A DNA stretch of 64,000 nt. Origin: Malachius bipustulatus (Eukaryota > Arthropoda > Insecta > Coleoptera > Melyridae). This document shows, in pieces, positions 34,673 through 45,960 of this stretch; the first letter of the stretch is position 1, and each line of letters opens with the position of its first letter. The DNA lies in NCBI GenBank assembly GCA_910589415.1, contig OU342630.1, positions 67,080,186-67,144,185 of the forward strand. Direction: 5' to 3'. The notes under the pieces are model-generated. The model had not been told where the DNA came from and ran no database searches. It saw nothing but the letters and a program-made list of their open reading frames with translations. Both the position numbers and the translations under genes were made by a program.

Positions 34673-36375
34673 AAAAACCTTCTTGCGCATCAATCGCAGA
34701 AATAGTGCATTTTTATGCGATTCAATTATGAAATTATTTTCCGCCTTATTGGCTTTCCGAATTTTTCCATAGTCAGGTCGAATTTGCGTAGTGATTTACT
34801 GTGAAAATTCATTTCATTTCGTTTGAAAGCGTGCCATAAAATAGATTTTTACACATAATAAACCAAAAAAAATTTACAAAATTTAACAATTTCGTCCCTT
34901 TTCCTATACCCGCCACTCACTAACTTTAAAAAGTTACAGGCGAGTTCTGAAAATCGAACATTTGAAATTTTAGAGAAATAAACATCATGTAAAAAATTCG
35001 AATAACTCCGCCATTTCTCTTATTTGCTTCTTGAAATTTTGGACAGTTAAAGTTTATTAGTGTAGTTGTCTACTCTGAAAATTTCAGGTAAATTCTTTCA
35101 AAAATGTGCTCATAATCAGTTAAAGAATTTTAGCCATTTTTACCATTTTCTTACCCACGCCACTAGCTTATTATTAAAAATAATTAAAATTTTATTGCAT
35201 TAATTCAAATTTCAAATCATTTTAATCCAATCTTGTTAATATAGGTGTGTAGGATTTTTATTTTCTGCAATTGGGGTTGGCAGGAGCAGGCATATCTGCA
35301 TGGGTGGTCCCGCCCGAGCCGAGCGCGATGAAAACGGTGCGCTGGTGCTGGTGCTGGTTTTAAATCAAGCAGTCCCGGGTCTGAATATTAAGGGTACACG
35401 ACGCATCGCTGATGGGCTTTTCCTCATTTTTATATTATTCTAATAATAAACATTCAATCGTTAAGTTATTAGACTTAATTTCATTGCCATCCTCATTATT
35501 TTGTTCGGCGAAAACCGTGCCACATGGACCGGATTTTTCGAAATTTTAAAGGACACCCTGTAGAAGTAACACGACTTTTGAAAATTTTTTCAATGAAAAT
35601 TTAACGTCATCCCAAAGTTTCACAAGAGTAAAAAATTTCTTTCACTAATCTTGAAATATGAAGCTACTAGAGCGTTTTTAAAATTTTAGAGAAATTAACA
35701 TCATGTAAAATAAATTCGAATATCTCCGACACTTTTTCTATTTTATCCTTGAAATTTTCGAAGATTAAAGAGTATTAGTATAGTTGTCTACTGTAAAAAT
35801 TTTACTTCAATTCCTTCAAAAATGTGCTCAAAAACGGTTATAGAAATTTAGCCATTTTTACCCTTTTCCTACCCACGCCACTGGCTTATTAATGGAAATA
35901 ATGCAAATTTTATTGCATTAGCTCAAATTTCAAATAATTTTCTTCCAATCCTGTTAATTTTATTTCAAAGTTATTTTACCATCTTGTTCATACATCAGGG
36001 GTTCAAAAAATAATTTTCCTAAAATTCAAATGGTCGCCATTTTGAAACGGCTCGGCCGATTTTGCTCAAGTGCAACACCAGACCACTACTTGTGGACATC
36101 TTACTCTTACAAAAATTTCAGCCCCCTAGATTGAAAACTGCGGCCAGAAACCGTGCCTCAAGGACCGGATTTTTGGAACTTTGAAAGGACACCCTGTAGA
36201 AGTAACGTGACTTTTGGAAATTTTTTCAACGAAAATCTAGCGTCATTCCAAAGCTTTACAAGAATCCAAAATTTCGTTCACTAATCTTAAAAGATAAAGC
36301 TACAGGAGCGTTTCTAAAATCGAAAAATCGTGATTTTGGAGAAATATATATATAAATATAACGAACGTTTTATCA
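34673..36375. repeat. Truncated copy of the ~640-bp-unit element (locus A)
   Basis: Shares its start (CTTCTTGCGCATCAATCGCA) with 56830 and contains two consecutive units marked by GGACACCCTGTAGAAGTAAC at 35551 and 36187 (636 bp apart). Each unit includes CCTACCCACGCCACTGGCTT or a close variant and TGTCTACT. It ends at an AT microsatellite near 36345. The first unit is interrupted at about 35250-35500 by a more GC-rich segment. The terminal inverted repeats of locus B (56757-58772) are absent here. Confidence 0.65.
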
Positions 36376-38197
36376 ATAGTCGTTATGTTTGCGAATGCGG
36401 TTTGTGATAAAACGTCTTATGAAAACTTTCTGATACTAGGTATACTCGTACAGACATACATAATATCAAACATCAAGGGCGGTTAGTGCAGTGTACCGGT
36501 CGATACAATACTCTTATTAAGTTGTTGCCAATTTTCATAATTATACCATGACGCAACTAGACTTAAGGTGCCTTCCTGAATTTCATTGTACATAATGCCT
36601 TTTTACAAAACTTGCAATGCCATGAAATTAAACACACGTTAACTTGCAAGCAGGACAAAAATAAAAGAAAGCTTGCTTTTTCGCAATTCATCTCTGTAAA
36701 TTTACACGTGACGATACATTTAATCACTTAACGTAGCTTAATGTAGCTTTAATGTAGTTAGGTAGCCATAATCTCTACAAAAAAAAAATTGTTAAGACAC
36801 TTAGAGACTGAAGATTTGAATAATTTTGGCAGAAACTGGTAAGTTATCTTGGGTGAATAGTGTTGGTTTGTCTTAGGGAAATCGACAAAAACATGCAAAA
36901 TGAATAAATTTATAAAAAATTTGCCTTGCTATGAAGTATGGCAACTCTTATCTTAACCAACTCTGAAATACAAATATTCATAAAATATACCTAATATTCG
37001 GGGCTGTTTTGCCGTGGGCTATGGAGAGTGGTTCCAAAAGGTTCCGTCTGTATCTGCAAAATAGATATTGTGTATGGGTGTTTTTCCTCTGTATTTGCGT
37101 CTCCTTAAATTTCAGGGCACCAGGGAAATTTGTTGTTCATGTAGGTAGGTACTCCAAGTTTCAAAACCTGGAACTTCGTGTGGATGTCGGTATGAAGAAG
37201 AGAAAGTGTTTTGACTTATTAGGTAGGAGAACAGAAAAATAAAATAGTTAACCAGGAAGATAAAAAATTATGAAAACGTAATAAATTAAATACTCTAATC
37301 GCATTCTAATGATTAAAGGAAATGAATTCCCCTGACTCTCTCAATCGCTCACTTTATCACTATCTCTTGAATAAAGTATTTGAACTTGTTAAGTACCTAC
37401 TTAAAATAATATCTGCCTAAAAATCTTATCAATTGTAGCACCATATGAAAAAAAAGTATTTCTGTAATGATGGCGTGTTTGAATTATTATCAACCTACAA
37501 TAATAATTGCAGAAATATCTTTTTTTTTGTGTAACTTTTCTGGCTGTTTTGAAAAAAATATTTATAAAAAGTGTGGTAATGTCTTATTTTTTTAGCTCAC
37601 ACGGAAACTCATTTAGCTGACATTTTAAAAGCGATAATTTTGAAAAAAATAAATATATATCCTGAATCTATCCTGAAAAAGCTTTTCAATTGAAGGATTG
37701 ATGGCTGTACCCTCAAATTGGGTGGTATCTATTTTGTATAAAATATCGAACATCCTGTAGGTGTGAATTCCCATAAGAACGTGATGTGATCCTTGACTGT
37801 CCCGCAGCATCCTTGGTCGTGAGTAAGTGAGAATTCCGCCCCAGTCTGTAATCAATACAAGAAGGGCGCCATCCAGTACGTGTTTGTCGGCCTCCTGGTT
37901 ATTCCCGCATGCGTGAATGGGGGAGAGGTGACCCACTAGATGGGACTGGTGTGAGGTGTAAACATTCCATACAGGATGGTAACATTCCATGCTATTTCTG
38001 ATGTTTATTTTACAGATTGCTAAGAAAAGTTATTAGGCTTTGCCAAGAATAGCTCAATATGCTTTGTTGAGGGTTTTTCTTTAAAATGTATCGATGAGAA
38101 TTTGAAATAGCCTTCTTCTGCTCATTATCTTATTCTTAAGACATGAGAGTTATTAAAAAATAAAATATTTCTTTAATGTAAAAAAATCCTATAGTTA
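36376..38197. other. AT-rich stretch with one unexplained open frame
   Basis: A minus-strand open frame of 121 codons (37990-37625) starts MECYHPVWNVYTSHQSHLVG and contains HACGNNQEADKHVLDGALLV; no family recognised and no intron signals tie it to a gene. It may be part of an unidentified retroelement. The rest holds nothing seen. Confidence 0.3.
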
Positions 38198-38199
38198 TA

Positions 38200-38965
38200 C
38201 AGGGTGTATCTAAATAACACCGAAAAAATTTAAGAGCTGATTCTTTGGTCAAAAATAAATAAAAAATTTCGTATAAACGTGTGTCTAGAAATGCACCCTT
38301 TTTGAGATACAGGGTGTCAAAAAAAGATTATTTTACCAGTTTTTTGAAGATATTTGGAGAACCATTTGAGATATGAAACTCAGCTTTTGTAAATGTCATA
38401 TCATTGATATTTATAGCTACTTTTTAATACTGATTTTTTTTTCATCTGTCATTATAACGGAGATCTCAGAAATGAGCGAAGAATTTTTGCCCTTATTTTT
38501 TCGACACTACTTGTCTTGAAACATTCGAAGCGAGTTTTTCATCGTAAATGCCCGTTTTCTCGAAAATGGCTCACGTTAGCAGTTATAACCAAGAGTATCT
38601 TTTTGTGTAGAAAACATTGACGGTTAAAAGTGTGCTTTTAAAATATCAATTTTCCCAGTGTCGTAGATATTAGGGGCAAAAAAATCCCCCCAACCCTAAA
38701 AATCTCCGGCACTGGCATACTTAAAAAAGATAGTTAGCATTAAAATAGTTGCTAATATCAATGATAAGATCTGTACAAAAGCTGAATTCTGTGTCTTATA
38801 CGGTTCCCGAGACATCTTCAAAAAACTCGAAAAACAATATTTTTTTGACACCCTGTATCTCAAAAAGGGTGCATATCCAGACACATGTTAATAGGAATTT
38901 TTTTGTTTATTTTTTATCAAAGAATCCTCCCCTAAATTTTTTCGGTGTTATTTAGATACACCCTG
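38200..38965. mobile_element. Fold-back MITE, 0.77 kb, TA duplication
   Basis: Outer ends CAGGGTGTATCTAAATAACA and its complement, TA on both sides (38198-38199, 38966-38967). A second CAGGGTGTCAAAAAAAG lies inside at about 38311 with complement CTTTTTGACACCCTG-like sequence near 38850, so the arms contain an element end within an element end. Arm pairing continues inward to about 38430/38740. Confidence 0.8.
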
Positions 38966-38967
38966 TA

Positions 38968-41030
38968 TACCAAAAACATTTTATATTGGCAAGTTAACAT
39001 TATTCCCCCTTATTTTAAAATACCTACAACAAATATTGCTAATACAGGTCGGGTGTTCGGTTATTGGAAAGCCAAAATAAAATTTCATATTATACAAAAC
39101 CACATCATCAACATAAAAAAGAATAACTTTGTCCTGATCGGGCTTCATTCAGGAAATATTTCCAAAAATGTAAAACTAAATCATCTTTGAATATTTTATT
39201 TTTTCAGTACTTAGCTAAATTAAAATTTCATCAAAAAATTAATTAAATTTAAATTTTGATTTGTTTTATAAAAAAATAATAACATTTTCCAGGTAGGCTT
39301 TGTTTAGGAAATACTCAGCCAAAAACAAGACAACGACTGATCTGGAAATTCTGTTTTATGCTTCTAATGCGGTTTTGTAAGTTTAATTTTAGATGTCCGA
39401 TCACCAATAAACACCCTGTATTGTGATTCAAAGTGCTTTTTATTGCACATTTGCTTGTTGATTTTACATGGGAGAGAAACGCTCGCTAGCGACCACTGGT
39501 GTTACAATTCACCTAGCGACCAATGCCGGGTTAAATAGCACAAACTAATTCGATTCTTAACTAAGCTAATACCATAATACTAATAAATAATAAAAACAAC
39601 AAAGAACTTCAGATAAAGAAATTACAGCAACCCTTGCATATGGCTAGCAGACCTAAACAGAAGAGCAGTTGAGTGACGCGGGTGGTCGCTAATGAGCGTT
39701 TAGCTCGCGCAGCGGCAAATGCGGTGAATGCAGCATCAATAAAAAATAAATTTATCCGATTTTCATTACAAAATCCTTTCTATGTTTCTTCTTAAGGCTA
39801 TAAACTAAGCTAGAAAAATCGATAAGATTGTACGAGTTCAAGTAACAGAATAATTACAGTTTAAAGACAATGGTGAGCTAAATGCTCACCTAGCGACCAC
39901 TCCCGGGTTAATATTTTTTTTTATGTATTGTAGTACTTTTTTGACATTTTTCCCAATTTTTTTTAAGTTTGATTATGTAAACCTACAAAAAGGTAGAACA
40001 GTAAAACCAATAATAGGCTTAATTTTCCACAGGCAATATAATCTTAACCAGTTTAGATGCACACAAAATATCCCTAAAAAAGACTGCTCACGCAGTGAAA
40101 ACCACTTCCACTATTATATTTAACCGCGGGGGTCTCCATGTCTCCAGATCTATTAACACAATATTGCAATTTCCAATTCCAAATTTTTCACATCTCTAAC
40201 TAATCTATAAAATTTTTTTATAGAGTTTGATATGGTACTTGTTGGTTCAATAAAAGCTAATGCTAGACAGGGGGCCTATTCTACAAGCTCATACATATCA
40301 GGTAAACCTCTGCATTTAATGATATGAGTGATTTGCAGAAATCTGATTTTAAGTAAATAGAGTTGGAAAAGCTTCATGGTTTAATCTGTGGTATTGTTGA
40401 GAGATCATATTGTCATCAGTAGTTGTCTAACCTTTCCGTTACTATATGTATAGGCAAGCTATTCTCATTTAGAGTTCTTCAGTCTAAATTTCTCTTCTAA
40501 TAGATGAAGAATAAAAGTTACGCTTTCATTTTGAGATCTGAAACCTTGATTTAGGTGTTTGGGTGTCTGGTAAAATTTGCTTGATAACAATAAATTTTCG
40601 AAAATGGTCTGAACTTCTGGACGAAAATAACTTTCCTGAAATAGTCACAATAATTATTTTGACAAAAGGTAAAATAGAATCCCAATGAATTTTCAATGTA
40701 TATTTTGTAGAGCTGTTGAAATGTTGATTAATAATAAACTCATGCCTTGTTGTTCAAGCCTTGATCCATTAATGATTCAGTGAATCAATTATTCATTTAT
40801 ATGACAGAGAATTACTATTACTTAATTAAAGTTTGTTTGTTAGAAACTGTTTTATCATGAATGAATTACGTTTGTATTCGAAGTACTCAAAGTGGACTTT
40901 TTCATTGTAATAAATCGATGATCCATTTGAAACTGCAAAGTATTTCTCCTTAAAATTTTTATGATGGACTGCATTTTGCGTGTACCTCACGACAACTAAT
41001 TAAGGCCCTAAGAGAAAAGTTCCAAATCCA
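38968..41030. other. Stretch without genes; repeated CTAGCGACCA motif
   Basis: The 10-mer CTAGCGACCA or close forms occurs near 39486, 39512 and 39891, and its complement near 39681, together with CCGGGTTAA at two places. This may be a decayed repeat. Otherwise AT-rich with nothing recognised. Confidence 0.35.
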
Positions 41031-41097
41031 CAAACTCGTGTTTATTAACATCGACCAGTTTCGAGGTTCAAAAACCCCATCATCAGGCTTACGAGTT
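41031..41097 (-). ncRNA. Solo hammerhead ribozyme candidate
   Basis: Minus strand: outer stem I AACTCGT (41097-41091) pairs perfectly with ACGAGTT (41039-41033). CTGATGA is at 41086-41080; stem II lies in 41079-41063 (GGGGTT with AACCTC, one weak pair); GAAA is at 41062-41059; minimal stem III CTGGT follows, with the cleavage C at 41053. Full core plus a closed outer stem makes this one of the best candidates here. No partner copy or Penelope ORF seen nearby. Confidence 0.7.
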
Positions 41098-41411
41098 AAT
41101 TAAAAAAAAAAACAAATTGCTCTAATGATAGTGCAGATGCACAATTGATCACATATAAAGAACATAAATGTATAGTATAAATCAAATAAAACAAAAAACG
41201 TGAAAAAAAAAATAAACACGAAGACTATACCCAATACAAAAAAAAACGAAAAAGATTTTATGTAATAATTATTTAATAGAAAAATAATCCAGTCATAAGG
41301 TTTGCGCTGGGATGGATGAATGTCCAGGAAAAAAAGTACATATGCAACCGACCATGCTTCCCACTTTGAACTGGTTTATCACTCATAGACTGGTTTATCA
41401 ATTTTACTAAT

Positions 41412-42730
41412 TTGCCCTTCAAAATTATCAGGATTATCATAAGTGATTTCTATGACATACTATACAGAAAATCCCACCCATCGAAACCTCCATGCGCCCT
41501 CACAAACAATCCCCCATATCTTATCCACCTTGCTATAAAATTCCTCCCTCACCGAGACAACTATACAGTCTCAATTCCGGAAACCCCACCCTGGACAATA
41601 ACTCTACCAAAGATTAACACATCGCTCAACCAACTCAAGAAATCAGAAACTCCCAAGTCAACATATAAACTACACTTTCTCAACCTGATAAACACCAGTC
41701 AGTTCGATACAGTTTACTATATACGGACGCTTCAAAAACCCCAGATTCAATTGGCTTCTCCGTCACCACCTCGCAAGAAACCCTGAGGAAGTCCAAACTA
41801 TCAGCAGAAAGCAGCGTACTTACAGGCGAACTTTATGCAATTCTAAAAGCCCTAACAATCCCTACTCAAGATAACCAACGATTAGCAATATGTACAGACT
41901 CACTAAGCGCAGTACAGTCAATAAATCATATACATATAATATAATAACCACCCAATAGTTCAAAAAATACACGAGAAAATCCACTTACTTTCCATCAAAC
42001 GAATCTCCGTTATCATAGTTTGCGTTCCATCGCATACAGAAATACCCCGGTATTTCTAATATATACCGGTAGCTATACCGGTAATACCCCGGTATAGCTA
42101 ATTCGTTGCCCGCAACGAATTAGCTGACCAAGCCGCCAAAGAAGCAACATCAACAGACCTACCAATTAGCAACATCCAGCTCCCCAAAGATCTCCAGGCG
42201 AAATTCAGGAAAGACACCGCATTCAAATGGCAAACCGAATGGGATAGGTCCAACACCAAACTAAAGGCAATTCAACCAACTATTTATCCACCAAAACTAG
42301 GATAGATGACCAGAAGAGAAAAGATAATTATACGAAGATTAAGAATCGGTCATACCCGCCTAACACACGGTCATCTAATGGCATCCAGTACCAACCCCAC
42401 CTGTCAACTTTGTAATCAAGCCGCTCTCACGGTGGAACACATTCTCCTAGAATGTACAAAATACCAAGACGCGCGCCAAAAATTTCGCTTGGGAAGAAGT
42501 CTAAAGGAGATCATCGGGTCTCCAGATCAGTATGAAGCAGTGATAAGCTTTCTGCAAGAATCACACCGGTACCAACAAATCTAGACACAGACTAGCACCC
42601 AAAATATATTGCACCGTATATATACTGCACAATTCATGTATCTATAATTACAATATTTATGTTCAACCCGATGTACCTGTGTCAATAACCAAAGTAGTCG
42701 AGACACGTTAATATAAATAAATAAATATAC
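41412..42730 (+). pseudogene. Jockey-like LINE 3' part: RNase H and C-terminal zinc-knuckle region
   Basis: Frames read TPPWTITLPKINTSLNQLKK, then near 41725 DASKTPDSIGFSVTT, SSVLTGELYAILKALTIPTQ and AICTDSLSAVQSI (RNase H acidic residues D, E, D), then after an insertion NELADQAAKEATSTDLPISN (fourth acidic position). An open frame 42306-42584 gives IRRLRIGHTRLTHGHLMASS and CQLCNQAALTVEHILLECTK, the CCHC-like tail of Jockey/R1-type proteins. A 3' UTR ends in TAAATAAATAAATA at about 42712-42727. The reverse transcriptase is absent; stops show it is dead. Confidence 0.75.
42030..42130. repeat. Small palindromic insertion inside the LINE RNase H
   Basis: Between the codons for VPSHT and NELAD lies about 75 extra bases made of short inverted copies of its own surroundings: AGCTAATTCGTTGC and GCAACGAATTAGCT flank CC, and TACCGGTA / ATACCCCGGTAT copies repeat four times. 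It looks like templated (snap-back) DNA synthesis rather than a transposon. Confidence 0.6.
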
Positions 42731-44272
42731 AGAAAAAGAGATTTTATTGGTGGTTTGTCTAAATCATCTCCTGCAAGATCGTAATAATAATTGCTCGCCT
42801 ACAATTTGGTTCCACAAAGTGTCAGTACATACATTAGAAGGATGATGCCTAAACAGTTCCACGCCCTTGTGTACTGTTAACCCCTCGCATTTTCTGTTTC
42901 TATGTTGAGGCAACTTTAGCGACAATACCTAGGTACTACGTAAGTATCGTATGTGGCTTAGGTAATAGTAAAATCTTGAAATCTGAAAATATTGTCATTC
43001 AAAGAACTTTCATGCCATTTTCCACAGTAATAATTATTGAACATTTCGAGTAGTGCCACGTATCGACTTTTGTAAAAATAACTCTCATAGCATTCTTACT
43101 TACATGATTCAACTGACTGACTATTTTCGCTACTTGATATTGGAAAATATTCAAATTTATCAAAACAATGGGACAAAATCATCTTTAATGTTATATTGAT
43201 TTAAGGGTTGATAATTTATGGAATTATAATTCCGGGCATACTTAAAGTTTCTTTTTTATTTTTTTCCCAAATTCCATGATCTCGTTTTAGCTTGAGACAT
43301 ACTTTTATTTTTCATTATACACCCACCTACCTATATCAAAAATTAGAATAGGCCTTAGCAAAGAAATGGAGGAAATTTCCACAAACGCTTCGACAAAAAT
43401 AAAATCTTCATGATATTTCTTATAGTTTCGTTTACTGAAGCCTTACTTAGATTTCTTATATTGTTCACAAAATTTCGATAAAACAAGAAACTTGAAACTA
43501 ATAACTATTAACTTAACTTCCAAGATAAGGTCCGTTACTTTGCACATACAGTTTCAATATGTCCATAAAGAACGCCTCATATCCCAAACCCGCTGCCCAT
43601 GCCCTCATTTTCATTTCACGCACTATTCAGCTCCGACCACCTGCTAAATTATTTGGCTATTCTCAGTAAATTAGATGTTTTATGTACCCCATAAAAAAGT
43701 TACTATGGGCTTAAATTAGAAGACCTGGCTGACCACTTTATTGCTCCTCCATTCAAGTCAAATCTATCCGCTCGGGAAAACAACACTTTCATACAATAAT
43801 TTTTTATTACAAGAATAATCTACAGCTAAAGAATATGGTAAATATGCTTCGTTCAGTAGAGGTAGGTAGTAGTTGATAACTATCTCCCGACCATCAGGAG
43901 ACATCTAGCTAGACCTAGACATGACTAAAATTGATCAGATTGCACTCTCCTCGACAAACACGTCTATGATATTGCATGCCTGGAATTCAGCGAGTTTAAT
44001 ATTTTACCAATAACCCGAAAAGTGGCGCAAAGGACTAAGAAGGAGCTTAATGGAGTAGCATAGGCGCAGAGAAAAAAATCTTCTCCTTATCTTTAAAAAT
44101 ACAGTGGTAGCGTTTTGTGGCATATAGTTTTTGTCTAGTTTCCTATAATAGTAGGGGTCAAAATCTTTGTTTCTCTCAGAGTTTATAACACTATGTTCGG
44201 TCAAAACACTTTGTGTTACTAAAACGGTAAATAAATCTATAGAGGACAAAATACTTTTTTACCTTTCAAATA
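42731..44272. other. Stretch without recognised genes
   Basis: AT-rich, nothing assigned. The run TATACAGGGCGAGTCATTA just after it (from 44272) is probably a MITE end without its partner. Confidence 0.3.
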
Positions 44273-44339
44273 TACAGGGCGAGTCATTAATGGCGAATTT
44301 TCTCTTGAGACATTGTAGAGGGCAATTCGTACAGCACAG

Positions 44340-45960
44340 GAAAAATAGTAAAAAATTTCTTATTTCTTATAGACACGATACACGGCGCTATACTCGTATA
44401 TTGAACCCAAACAGCAGCGTGTACACTGGGGAAATTCTGGCAATTTCTAAGGCCCTCGACTTGGCTATTGATAGGGACAACAGACAAATCGCAATACAGG
44501 GTGCGGCGCGAGAACCTTAGGGCATTTTTATATGGAGAAGTCCTGGGAGTAGAAGTCTAAAAATTTGTACGTTTATAATTTCGATTTTGACGAGCTGAAC
44601 TAAAATATTCACAACCCCTCACCATTTCCGGTTATACCGGAAGTTGCCATCAACTCTCTTATTTTAAATGGGACAACCTGTATATTATTACATTTTCAGA
44701 TTGCCTGGAAAAATGTAATAAAAATGGTCTTTATAGTTCAAAATTGGAACGAGTGGTTTATGAGTTATAAACAAATGAAAATCGCAATTTTCCATTTTCA
44801 AAGCAGCTTAGGTCGAAAACGGGTCAAGATATCGGAAAACGGCTCACATGTCCCTATCTTAACTTTTCACGTAGTATCCTATGGTGCTGATGAAATTTGT
44901 ATACAAAGTGATGAAAAATCAGCGATTATCAAAAAAAAAATTAATAAAATTTTTTTTTCGTAGGTAGGTACTCCAGCGTAGTATACAAAAAGTTAGGATA
45001 TGGACATGTAAGCCGTTTTCCGATATCTTGACCCGTTTTCAAGCTAAGCTGCTTTGAAAATGGAAAATTGCAATTTTCATTTGTTTATAACTCATTAATT
45101 GGTCGTTACAAATTTGAACTGTAAACATCATTTTTATTACTGTTTTTAAGGCAATCCGAAAATGTAATAATATACAGGGTGTACCATTTAAAAAAATAAA
45201 AATATGGCAACTTCCGGTATAACCGGAAGTGGTGTGGGGATGTGAATATTTTAGTTCAGCTCGTCAAAACCGAAATTATAAATAATATACAAATTTTTAG
45301 ACTTCTACTCCCAGGACTTCTTCATATAAAAATGCCCTAAGGTTCTCGCGCCTCACCCTGTATATTCATTGACTCTTTGAGCTCAATCAATAGAATCAAA
45401 CAACTTTACCCAGAAGACGCATTAAACTCCCACATCAAAGACGCAATATAAACATCACATGGATACCCTCTCATAGAGGAACTAAAGGCAACGAAGCGGC
45501 TGACAGAGCAGCATACGAGGAGCAAACACCAAGACTCTCTGAGGTCATAACAGAAATAACCAAAAAGGATCTACGAAACCTTATCGAGCGGATAATTATG
45601 TCCCATTGGGAAAGCGAGTGGCAGAGTAGTACCTTTAAGCTTAGAGAAATAAAGCCATCTTCCAGACAAAAATTAACTATACCTGAAGATCCCAGACAAC
45701 AAAGAATCCTATAAGAATTGGCCACAAACCCCTAACCCATGAACATCTCATGACACTTCAAAGAGCACCCGTCTGTCAAAACTTCAACTAGGCGCTGAGC
45801 ATAAAGCACATATTCACAGAATGAGTCAGCTACCAGGAGCAAAGACTAAAACACAACATCAACGGCACCCTGGAAGAAATCCTTGGAGACGACTGCAAAG
45901 ATCATCGCCTTTCTCAAGGACTCGGACCTAATCAAGAGAACTTAATCACTACTCACAAAT
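44340..45960 (+). pseudogene. LINE RNase H region interrupted by a MITE
   Basis: First part 44340-44496 encodes SVYTGEILAISKALDLAIDR and then DNRQIAI; the second part from 45363 encodes FIDSLSSINRIKQLYPEDAL, then (after a frameshift) ITWIPSHRGTKGNEAADRAA and, near 45710, RIGHKPLTHEHLM. These are RNase H blocks with E, D and D in order plus the LINE tail motif. The fold-back MITE 44497-45360 separates them. Small frameshifts in the second part show the LINE itself is decayed. It resembles the LINE at 41412. Confidence 0.75.
44497..45360. mobile_element. Fold-back MITE inserted in a LINE, arms ~380 bp, TA duplication
   Basis: Begins CAGGGTGCGGCGCGAGAACC and ends GGTTCTCGCGCCTCACCCTG; TA at 44495-44496 and 45361-45362. 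Arms 44497-44880 and 44979-45360 are near-identical reverse complements. The inner part contains GGACATGTAAGCCGTTTTCC, shared with 31412-32612. A second CAGGGTGT-like end lies inside the right arm near 45176. Confidence 0.85.

Noticed and set aside
37620..37990. Exon of a host gene
   Set aside because: No matching splice partners could be found on either side, so it is kept only as an unexplained frame.
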